A program made the position numbers and the translations under genes. From JACNKJ01 sp964440095 (GTDB taxonomy: Bacteria; Krumholzibacteriota; Krumholzibacteriia; JACNKJ01), in assembly GCA_964440095.1 (NCBI GenBank), contig CAYTPZ010000045.1, positions 1-14,195 on the forward strand: DNA of 14,195 nucleotides. Direction: 5' to 3'. Positions 1-6,418 of this stretch are shown piece after piece. The stretch's first letter is position 1. Every line of letters begins with the position of its first letter. The notes under the pieces were generated by a model. The model had not been told where the DNA came from and made no database searches. It saw only the letters and a list, made by a program, of their open reading frames with translations.

Positions 1-1
1 T

Positions 2-373
2 GCGGCCCTGATCCCGCCGCCTCGTCAGCACCGGCTTCGCTACTACGGGGTTCTGCTCTTCACGGAACCCGGTGGATCCACCGACCTGCCCGGCGGGCCC
101 GCCGGCGGTCCCTGGAGCCTGCGCGTCTGGCCCAACCCCCCGCGAGGATCCTGCAGTCTGGCGCTCGAAGGACTTTCAGCAGGAGCTTCTTCGGGACGAA
201 CGAGGATCTTCGATCTCAGTGGAAGGCTCGTGCGCGACCTGGGCCCCGGTGACGCCTGGCTCTGGGATGGCAGGAACACCCGCGGGCGGGAGGTCTGCAG
301 CGGAATCTACTTCGCGAGGACGGATGTCCGCGGCCGGGGAAGCCGAACGTCGAAGGTGCTGATGCTACGCTAG
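2..373 (+). CDS. C-terminal end of a secreted protein with FlgD-like / T9SS-type tail (5' end outside window)
   Basis: A frame open from the first bases of the window ends at TAG 371-373 and gives 123 residues with no internal start needed, so the gene begins upstream. The tail reads VWPNPP, then TRIFDLSGRLVRDL, then WDGRNTRGREVCSGIYFAR, and ends SKVLMLR. This is the order of the FlgD Ig-like C-terminal domain used as a sorting tail in many FCB-type bacteria, and it matches the tails of the two genes that follow. Known for the family: such tails carry secreted proteins across the outer membrane and are often removed. Inferred here: an exported or surface protein; the functional domain lies upstream and cannot be named. 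The PNP motif is shorter than usual (PNPP rather than PNPFNP). The gene converges on the minus-strand protease gene. Confidence 0.8.
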   Translation, partial: AALIPPPRQHRLRYYGVLLFTEPGGSTDLPGGPAGGPWSLRVWPNPPRGSCSLALEGLSAGASSGRTRIFDLSGRLVRDLGPGDAWLWDGRNTRGREVCSGIYFARTDVRGRGSRTSKVLMLR

Positions 374-510
374 TCCCGCGCGTCCCCACCGGCAAACAGC
401 AGACAGCCCACGCACTCCCACTACGAAGGAAGGGCCTGGGCTATCTGCCGCCCGCCATCCGCTACTTCATCCACACGAAGCGCACACTTCGGCAATCGCA
501 AAGTCCATCG

Positions 511-543
511 CTTCCCTTCCCTTCCCTTCCCTTCCCTTCCCTT
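511..543. repeat. (CTTCC)6 pentanucleotide microsatellite
   Basis: Six perfect CTTCC units run from 511 to 540, followed by CTT. The minus strand is a pure polypurine tract with six GGG runs separated by AA. It therefore satisfies the simple G-quadruplex pattern and could also form triplex DNA. It lies between two convergent genes, outside any coding region, and could vary in length by slippage. Confidence 0.9.
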
Positions 544-565
544 GCGTGACCTGCTAGGGAAGGGA
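533..565. repeat. 10-bp inverted repeat using the end of the CTTCC array
   Basis: TCCCTTCCCT (533-542) pairs perfectly with AGGGAAGGGA (556-565) across a 13-base loop. It lies downstream of the plus-strand gene ending at 373 and could act as a hairpin at the end of that transcript, but no T-run follows, so it is not a convincing intrinsic terminator. Apart from this, the CTTCC array and the minus-strand terminator, I see nothing in 374-662. Confidence 0.5.
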
Positions 566-605
566 CTCTCACCTCCAAGACAGTGCCCATGCCGGGCGTA
601 CCCAT

Positions 606-634
606 AAAAACGCCCCGGAGAAAACCCCGGGGCG
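606..634 (-). terminator. Intrinsic terminator of the C25-like protease gene
   Basis: CGCCCCGG (611-618) pairs with CCGGGGCG (627-634) over an 8-base loop. On the minus strand the hairpin is followed directly by TTTTT (610-606). It starts about 29 bases past the stop codon at 663, the right place to end that transcript. Confidence 0.85.
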
Positions 635-662
635 CAGGAAGGCTTGACCAGCCGTTTCCATA

Positions 663-3377
663 CTATTTCAGAAGCGTCATCTTCTGCGTGGCGTGGTACT
701 TGTCTGCATCGATCCGGAAGAAGTAGACGCCGGAGGACACGGGCGCGAAACTCCCATCTCGGCCGTCCCATACGAAACTGTACGTGCCCGGGCCCATAAC
801 CGCCTCGGTCAGCACCCTGATCTGTCGGCCAGAGACATCGTACACCGCAAGCTTGACCGGCACTTGGTTTCCGGCCCTTTCGGGAATCTGAAAGCTGATC
901 GTCGTCATCGGGTTGAAGGGATTCGGATGGTTCCGGGATAACGTGAAGGCGCTCGGGGGGGCCAAGTCGTCCGCGTCGGTCACTTCGGACAGGACCACCG
1001 TCACCAGGGCTGTGGATTTCCTTCCGCGTGCGTCCTTCACCACGAAGGCGAGCGTCCTCGAAGAGTCGGGTACCCCCGCCTCGTTCGGGGCCGCATACAG
1101 CTCCGTGCAGAAATTCAGATCGTGACTGAGGACGTTTCCCATCTCGTCCTGCCAGGCAAACTCGAACGGGGCCTGGCCATCAATCACCTCTCCCTCGAAA
1201 CAGATGACTGAGCCCTCTGAAACGACCGCTCCCTCGGCAGGCGCGTTGATTTTCGGGAAGGGATTCAATCCGTCGGCCCAAGCCATGATGTCGAACTGCG
1301 AGGGATCGGACCCCTCGCTGAACACCGTCGAGATGAGTCTGTAGACCGGATAGAGCCTCTCAGCGGGGTCGTCGCAGCCCGTGTCGAAGTATCCCGTTTC
1401 GACTGCCTGGACAAAAATGCTGTCGGCCGGAATGGGGATGCCGTCCATCGTCGCACCGGAACCTTGCTCCGAAAGCCTCTCGATGACCGCCTGTATATCT
1501 ATCAGGTTCACGCTCCCTGCCTGCGCGACCGGACGCCAGGCTCCCATGAACACTCGCTCGAGTTCTCCTTCATCGCCCATGGCGACGCTCATGCTCCCGC
1601 CGGGCCCAAAGACCGGCATCTGGTCCCGACCGCCGAGATCCAGGCTCCGGTGATAGAGCACGCGGCTGGCAATGGCAAATGTGCTGTCCTGCAGTTCATG
1701 CCCTTCGCCGTTGGTGTCGATCTCCACGGCAGCCTGCCACATGTAATCAACACCTGTCACGTTCGCGTCGCCTGGCCTCAGTCCAAGACCAAAGAGCGTC
1801 TGTTCGGCCCCTTCGATGGCCTGGTCGTCCATCAGTAGGTTCGGACGAGCATTCCTGGGCTCGAGCCACTTGTCCGTTCTCTCAAAGTGTATGGAGCCGC
1901 TATTCTCGCATACCCTCAGTTCGATGGCTCCGTCGATGAGGTTCACCTCGCCGTCATCACCGGGACCGATATCTCCACCGCAAAGGTATCCGAATTCCTG
2001 GCAGAAAGCGTTCGCTTTGTTTCTGACGTGTATGGAGTCGATAATCACGGGAATCGGATCGAACACGGGAAGCGTCTCACGGGACGGCCCATCCAACAGT
2101 GAGGGATCGATCAACACCGTAAGCCCCCGCCCGCTGCTGGCGGGGAAGGTCTGCAAACCCGGGTCGAGCGCGGCGAGCGGCGGCTCCTCATCTCTGGCGA
2201 GCCAGCCCGATGTGTTGTATCGCCACCGATAGTATCCGCTGTTGTCTTCGGGATCGCTCTGCACGGTTCCCTGGCCCCAGAGGTAGTCGTTACCCATGTT
2301 GCTGTTTTCTCCGATGACGACTCCCTGCCTACCCGACGGATTCTTGGCCTCGACGGTATCGAACCAGGAAGCCTTGACCTTCTTTGCCGAGTCGAAGGCC
2401 CCACTGTCGACCATCTTCTTCGCGAAGGTCTTGCCGTAGTTGCCCTGGCGCATGTTCGTCGTGGCCCCGCAGATCAGGTGCATACCGTTCATCGCCTGGG
2501 CCCATTCATCAATCGCATCGTCGTGCATCGCCTGGCAGGCCACGGAGGCCACCCATTCCAGATCCCGCTCGCCCCATGAATCATGGGCGTATTGCGGATA
2601 GAAGGTGTCCGACCGATAGGCCCAGCCTCGCCAGCTGCCGGAACCCGTTCCGTGTCCGCAGTAGAAGGACAGGTCCGCGCGGTCAACGAAGCTGTCCTCG
2701 CTGCCGCCGTAACTCTCGGATTCGTAGTGGGAGGGCGAGGCCGAATAGCTGGAATACCCCCAGTTCACCCAGTAGGAGGGGATATTGTTGTAAATGCCGC
2801 TGACGTTGTTGTCGCAATTGGTGATGTCGTCATCCGTACCGTAATAGTCATTGGTGTAGTTGTAGAAATACTCGTAATCGTCCCGTCCGTCCGGATCGCT
2901 TTGCTCGAAGGCTGCGCCGAACTCCGAAAGCGTGAGCGATTCAGCTTCCGCAGGCACGATTCTCAGTCCACGAGCCTTGCAGGCTTTGCCGTCCATGGAC
3001 CCGAATCCGTCGGCGTCGACGGCCCCGCGCGCGAAGAAGACCCATTCCCCTCCCAGGTCGAGCAGATCGACGCTGATTTCTCCAGGACCTCCCTGCCAAG
3101 CGATGCTGTTGACCCATCTCGGCGCGCCGATGAAAAGGATCTCCAGTGCCGATCCCGAATCGACGCGCAGGGTGGTGCCTTGATCCCCGTCCCACAGGGG
3201 GCTCGTCTCCTCGCTCACAAGCGCTTTGCCGGCGTCGGTCACCGCATAGACCCTGGAAAAGGCGCATTGATTCGCCGTTTCGGCCGCAGCAATTCCAGAA
3301 AACAGTACCAATGCGGCAAGGGACGCGCACAATACCGCCATCGTGGTGCTATAGTATCTTTCCCGGATGTCCTTCAT
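663..3377 (-). CDS. Secreted putative cysteine protease (C25/gingipain-like, clan CD-like) with C-terminal FlgD-like sorting tail
   Basis: The protein is 904 aa from ATG 3377. That start is preferred over the in-frame GTG at 3386 because GAGG at 3389-3386 sits 8 bases upstream of the ATG, while the GTG has no spacing. Residues 1 to about 33 form a signal peptide (basic start, hydrophobic core, GIAAAE). A Tyr/Asp/Gly-rich domain at about 165-330 carries FYCGHGTGS (His242) and SVACQAM (Cys281), the His-then-Cys order of caspase/gingipain-fold peptidases. It resembles the family I know as DUF6345. A PKD/Ig-like segment lies near 710-790. The C terminus (about 818-904) has HPNPFNP, VYDVSGRQIRVL, SGVYFF and a final MTLLK. 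Known for the family: a secreted Cys-His dyad fold. Inferred: an extracellular protease. Two segments with VNLID (middle third) hint at an internal repeat. The gene stands alone, with its own promoter and terminator. It could instead be a non-catalytic surface protein. Confidence 0.8.
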   Translation of the reverse strand: MKDIRERYYSTTMAVLCASLAALVLFSGIAAAETANQCAFSRVYAVTDAGKALVSEETSPLWDGDQGTTLRVDSGSALEILFIGAPRWVNSIAWQGGPGEISVDLLDLGGEWVFFARGAVDADGFGSMDGKACKARGLRIVPAEAESLTLSEFGAAFEQSDPDGRDDYEYFYNYTNDYYGTDDDITNCDNNVSGIYNNIPSYWVNWGYSSYSASPSHYESESYGGSEDSFVDRADLSFYCGHGTGSGSWRGWAYRSDTFYPQYAHDSWGERDLEWVASVACQAMHDDAIDEWAQAMNGMHLICGATTNMRQGNYGKTFAKKMVDSGAFDSAKKVKASWFDTVEAKNPSGRQGVVIGENSNMGNDYLWGQGTVQSDPEDNSGYYRWRYNTSGWLARDEEPPLAALDPGLQTFPASSGRGLTVLIDPSLLDGPSRETLPVFDPIPVIIDSIHVRNKANAFCQEFGYLCGGDIGPGDDGEVNLIDGAIELRVCENSGSIHFERTDKWLEPRNARPNLLMDDQAIEGAEQTLFGLGLRPGDANVTGVDYMWQAAVEIDTNGEGHELQDSTFAIASRVLYHRSLDLGGRDQMPVFGPGGSMSVAMGDEGELERVFMGAWRPVAQAGSVNLIDIQAVIERLSEQGSGATMDGIPIPADSIFVQAVETGYFDTGCDDPAERLYPVYRLISTVFSEGSDPSQFDIMAWADGLNPFPKINAPAEGAVVSEGSVICFEGEVIDGQAPFEFAWQDEMGNVLSHDLNFCTELYAAPNEAGVPDSSRTLAFVVKDARGRKSTALVTVVLSEVTDADDLAPPSAFTLSRNHPNPFNPMTTISFQIPERAGNQVPVKLAVYDVSGRQIRVLTEAVMGPGTYSFVWDGRDGSFAPVSSGVYFFRIDADKYHATQKMTLLK

Positions 3378-3385
3378 GTGACTCA

Positions 3386-3389
3386 CCTC
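3386..3389 (-). promoter_or_regulatory. Ribosome binding site fixing the protease start
   Basis: On the minus strand GAAGAGGTGAG precedes the start. The GAGG core lies 8 bases before ATG 3377 and abuts the in-frame GTG 3386, so it supports the ATG. Confidence 0.7.
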
Positions 3390-3485
3390 TTCGATGTTTT
3401 AATCCAATCCGTCTTTGGGTAGCTTACCTCAACACTAACACCTTGGCACCTGCACATCTGTATTCTGGCTTACACCTCGTGCACT

Positions 3486-3515
3486 ATTATATCACTTACA
3501 GGCGTTGACGGTAAA
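3486..3515 (-). promoter_or_regulatory. Extended -10 promoter for the protease gene
   Basis: Read on the minus strand: TTTACC (3515-3510), an 18-base spacer, then TATAAT (3491-3486) preceded by TG at the extended -10 position (TGATATAAT). The hexamer is a perfect sigma70 -10 box. The predicted start near 3479 leaves a leader of about 100 bases. Confidence 0.65.
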
Positions 3516-3564
3516 GAACGCGCAGATGGGCTAGCACGCCGGCGTCGCGTCGCCGTGCTTGAGA

Positions 3565-3594
3565 TTGTCCCTCAAATATGAGAAAATTTGTAAT
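3565..3594 (+). promoter_or_regulatory. Candidate promoter for the CotH-like gene
   Basis: TTGTCC (3565-3570), an 18-base spacer, then TGTAAT (3589-3594) lie in a short A+T-rich stretch of an otherwise GC-rich gap, about 78 bases before ATG 3672. An alternative -35, TTGAGA (3559-3564), begins a small inverted repeat TTGAG/CTCAA (3559-3575) that could bind a regulator. The match is moderate. Confidence 0.35.
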
Positions 3595-3671
3595 TAGGTG
3601 ATGCTCGGTGGCGCCCCGGGGTGTCCGGATGGGGAAGTCGTCGACCGGAATTTCAACGATGGAGAGTCCCC

Positions 3672-6116
3672 ATGCGGATCGCCCTAGCACTGCTCGCCTT
3701 CTTCCCCTGCCTCGCCCTCGCGGCACTCACGCCGGACGAGCATCCCCTCTTCTCAGGAGATGCCGTCCACGAGATCGAGCTGACCTTCCATCAGGCCGAC
3801 TGGTGGGACCAGCTTGTGGACAATTTCGAGGGCGTGGAGGATCCGGAATACATCCCCGCGGAGTTCGACTGGGCGGGCACGCACTTCGACAGCATCGGCG
3901 TGCGCTTCAAGGGCAACAGCAGCTACAACAGCTACCCCGGCGTGAAGAAGTCCTTCAAGCTGGACATCGATCGCTACGATTCGACGCAGAACCTGGATGG
4001 GCTCGACAAGCTCAATCTCAACAACCAGTTCATGGATCCCAGCTTCGTGCGCGAGATCTGCGCCTACGAGATCGCCGAGGCGGCCGGCCTGGCGAGCTGC
4101 CGCACGAATTACGCGGCCCTGTCCATCAACGGGGAGTACTGGGGTTTCTACGTACTCGTCGAGCAGGTGGATCAGGAGTTTATCGAGAGCCGCTTCGGCT
4201 CCGGCGAGGACGGAAATCTCTGGAAGGGCGATCCGCACGGTTCCCTCGAATACCGAGGAGCCTACGACTGGAACTACTACAACGACTACGAGCTGAAGAC
4301 CAACGAGGAACTGAACGACTGGTCGGCGCTGGTCGACCTGGCCGACCGGCTCAACAATACCGCGCTGGCGGAGCTTCCCGACAGCCTCCACGCCGCCATG
4401 GACGCCGGCAGCGCCCTGGCCATGCTGGCCGTGGACCTGCTCACCGTGAACCTGGACAGTTATCCCGGCAGCGCGCACAATTATTATCTCTACCACCGCG
4501 AGCTGGACGACCGCTTTCTCTTCGCCAAGTGGGATCAGAACGAAGCCTGGGGCGTCTTCAACATGTGGGGCATGAACCTCGACCAGCTGAAGACGCTCGA
4601 CCCCTTCTGGACGACTCCGCAGCCGGGGCAGGGCCGACCCCTCGGCGAACAACTCTGGCAGGACGCCGCCTACGAGGCGATCTACCGCGGGCACCTGCTG
4701 CGACTGATGGCCGGCGCGGGGCACCCGGAGCAGATCATCCCTCGCATGGAGACCCTGCGCGATCTCGCCCGGCCCTGGGTCCTGGCCGACACGAACAAGA
4801 TGTTCAGCGACGCCGAGTTTGAGGCGGCGATGACGAGCAACCTCTTCGAGGGGCCGCGACTCATCCCCGCGCTCACGCCCTTCATCACCGACCGGCACAT
4901 CTATCTGCGAAGCCAACTCGGCGACTGGGATCCGACCGCGGGACTGGTCCTCAATGAGATGATGGCCAACAACGTCGCGACGATCTCCGACGAGATGGGG
5001 GACTACGACGACTGGGTCGAGATCCACAACGCGGGGGCCCTCCCGGTCTCGCTGGACGGTTTCGCCCTGGCCGACCTCAACGACGGCATGGACCGCTTCG
5101 AGTTCCCCGCCGTCACGATCGATCCCGGCGAGTACCTGATCGTCTGGTGCGACGGCGAGCCGGGCGAGGGCGATCTGCACGCGCCCTTCAGGCTAGACGG
5201 CGACGGCGAGGGCCTCTACCTCCTCGACGGCTGGGTCATCCAGGACGAGATCAGCTTCCCGGCCCAGCCCCAGGACCTGAGCTACGGCCGCTGGCCTGAC
5301 GGCGAGGGCGACTGGCATCTGCTCAGCGTGGCCACGCCCGGCGCTGAGAACGACAATCCCCTGGAGCCGGAGACGGTGCCCCTCTTCATCAACGAGCTTT
5401 TGGCCGTGAACACCGCGGGCATCACCGACGAGATGGGCCAGTACGAGGACTGGCTTGAGATCTACAACCCGGGCCCGGATGAGGTCCAGATGGGCGGGCT
5501 CTTCCTCAGCGACGATCTCGGCGAGACCACGATGTGGGCCTTCCCCGACACGACGCTCCCCGCGGGCGAGTTCCTGCTCGTCTGGTGCGACAGCGACGAG
5601 GGCGACGGCCCCCTGCACGCGAACTTCAAGCTGAGCAGCGACGGTGAGGAGGTGGGGCTCTTCGGCCGACTCGCCGCGGGCAATGACCTGATCGACGGCC
5701 ACGCCTTCGGCTCCCAGTTCGCGAACATCAGCGAGGGCCGCGAGTATGACGGCTCCGAGTCCTGGGTCTATTTCACCGAGCCCACGCCCGGCGCGAGTAA
5801 CGGCAGTCCCACCGACATCGCGGGCGACTTGCCGCCCTCGATCCTGCTCCTCCACGCGCCCTGGCCCAATCCCTTCAATCCCGTCACGCGGCTCGGTTTC
5901 GACCTGCCTCGGGCCTCCCGGGTCCGTCTCGAGGTCTACGACGTATCCGGCCGCCGCATCGCGGACCTCCTCGACGACTGGCTGGAGGCCGGCCCTTACG
6001 AGATGGACTGGCATGCCCTCGACGCCACGGGGCGCGAGTTGGCCAGCGGAGTCTATCTGCTGAGGCTCCATGACGGAGAGGACGCGCAGACGAGGCGATT
6101 GGTCCTGCTGCGTTGA
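3672..6116 (+). CDS. Secreted CotH-kinase-family protein with two lamin-tail domains and FlgD-like sorting tail
   Basis: The protein is 814 aa. ATG 3672 is chosen because GGAGAG (3661-3666) lies 5 bases upstream and a signal peptide follows at once (MRIALALL, cleavage near ALA-ALTPDE at 17-18). The in-frame GTG at 3621 has no ribosome site and would bury the signal. Residues about 30-415 match the CotH family: GVRFKGNSSY (76-85), LDKLNLNNQFMD (111-122), NGEYWGFYVLVEQVD (153-167), VNLDSY...HNYYLYH (259-275), FAKWDQNEAWG (284-294). Two lamin-tail domains follow (about 424-560 and 568-712), then a tail with WPNPFNP (731-737), VYDVSGRRI and SGVYLLRL. Known: CotH proteins are atypical protein kinases in spore coats and on cell surfaces. 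Inferred: a surface or exported protein, possibly phosphorylating secreted partners. The WDQN form replaces the more usual WDxD, a variant I believe occurs in environmental members. I see no terminator after it. Confidence 0.85.
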   Translation: MRIALALLAFFPCLALAALTPDEHPLFSGDAVHEIELTFHQADWWDQLVDNFEGVEDPEYIPAEFDWAGTHFDSIGVRFKGNSSYNSYPGVKKSFKLDIDRYDSTQNLDGLDKLNLNNQFMDPSFVREICAYEIAEAAGLASCRTNYAALSINGEYWGFYVLVEQVDQEFIESRFGSGEDGNLWKGDPHGSLEYRGAYDWNYYNDYELKTNEELNDWSALVDLADRLNNTALAELPDSLHAAMDAGSALAMLAVDLLTVNLDSYPGSAHNYYLYHRELDDRFLFAKWDQNEAWGVFNMWGMNLDQLKTLDPFWTTPQPGQGRPLGEQLWQDAAYEAIYRGHLLRLMAGAGHPEQIIPRMETLRDLARPWVLADTNKMFSDAEFEAAMTSNLFEGPRLIPALTPFITDRHIYLRSQLGDWDPTAGLVLNEMMANNVATISDEMGDYDDWVEIHNAGALPVSLDGFALADLNDGMDRFEFPAVTIDPGEYLIVWCDGEPGEGDLHAPFRLDGDGEGLYLLDGWVIQDEISFPAQPQDLSYGRWPDGEGDWHLLSVATPGAENDNPLEPETVPLFINELLAVNTAGITDEMGQYEDWLEIYNPGPDEVQMGGLFLSDDLGETTMWAFPDTTLPAGEFLLVWCDSDEGDGPLHANFKLSSDGEEVGLFGRLAAGNDLIDGHAFGSQFANISEGREYDGSESWVYFTEPTPGASNGSPTDIAGDLPPSILLLHAPWPNPFNPVTRLGFDLPRASRVRLEVYDVSGRRIADLLDDWLEAGPYEMDWHALDATGRELASGVYLLRLHDGEDAQTRRLVLLR
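4941..5663 (+). repeat. Tandem pair of lamin-tail domains inside the CotH-like gene
   Basis: The protein repeats itself at about residues 424-520 and 570-664. NEM(M)AN followed by DEMGDYDDWVEIHN corresponds to NELLAVN followed by DEMGQYEDWLEIYN. GEYLIVWCDGEPGEGDLHAPF corresponds to GEFLLVWCD, then GPLHANF. This is a diverged internal duplication that probably gives two binding modules. Confidence 0.85.
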
Positions 6117-6190
6117 CGGGTCGAGCAGTCATGTTTTCGAATAAATTGTTCAAGGGCCCGGTGTGGAAAACTGCGAGGAATGGCAGTTGA

Positions 6191-6409
6191 TACGGGCCTT
6201 GTAGCATCGAGGATGGGCCTGCCGGCGAATTGCTCCAAGCAGACGTCGAGCCTCCCGGCGTCGCCGATCCGGCCTCCGTGGCGCTCTGGTCCCGTGAGTT
6301 CTTCAGGGACGTCGCCGGGAGGCTCCTGGTCTGGAGAGGGTGGCGGTCCGCCGGTCAGTCCACCCGGGTGGACGATCTATCCGATGCATTCGCCGCCGAT
6401 TTGTGCTAA
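6191..6409 (+). other. Coding-like open stretch without a credible start, upstream of uvrB
   Basis: After TGA 6188-6190 the frame stays open for 72 codons to TAA 6407-6409, ten bases before uvrB and in the same frame as uvrB. The translation looks protein-like (for example ASVALWSREFFRDVAG, then RVDDLSDAFAADLC) and third positions are mostly G or C. It has no ATG; TTG 6230 and an internal GTG lack ribosome sites. It could be a remnant of a decayed gene, the end of a frameshifted small gene, or chance in GC-rich DNA. I recognise no family. The rest of 6117-6418 holds only a short A+T-rich patch near 6131-6150 and the palindrome listed separately. Confidence 0.25.
6358..6373. promoter_or_regulatory. 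16-bp perfect palindrome 45 bases before uvrB
   Basis: GTCCACCCGGGTGGAC reads the same on both strands and lies 45 bases before the uvrB start. It could be an operator for the operon or the stem of an RNA hairpin. It also falls inside the coding-like stretch, so it may be incidental. It does not resemble the LexA boxes I know. Confidence 0.3.
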
Positions 6410-6418
6410 GTAGATGCC

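Noticed and set aside
2583..3422. 279-codon plus-strand frame opposite the protease gene
   Set aside because: Antisense to the signal peptide and putative catalytic domain of a well-supported gene. Its V/G-rich translation has no domain.
3608..4822. 404-codon plus-strand frame
   Set aside because: Arg/Gly/Pro-rich translation, out of frame with the CotH gene, without family motifs.
3753..5180. 475-codon open frame on the minus strand
   Set aside because: It lies antisense to the clear CotH/LTD gene. The translation is low-complexity Val/Glu/Leu/His-rich with no recognisable motif, the usual antisense shadow of a GC-rich gene.
5193..6071. 292-codon open frame on the minus strand
   Set aside because: Antisense to the lamin-tail and sorting-tail part of the CotH-like gene, with the same shadow-like composition.
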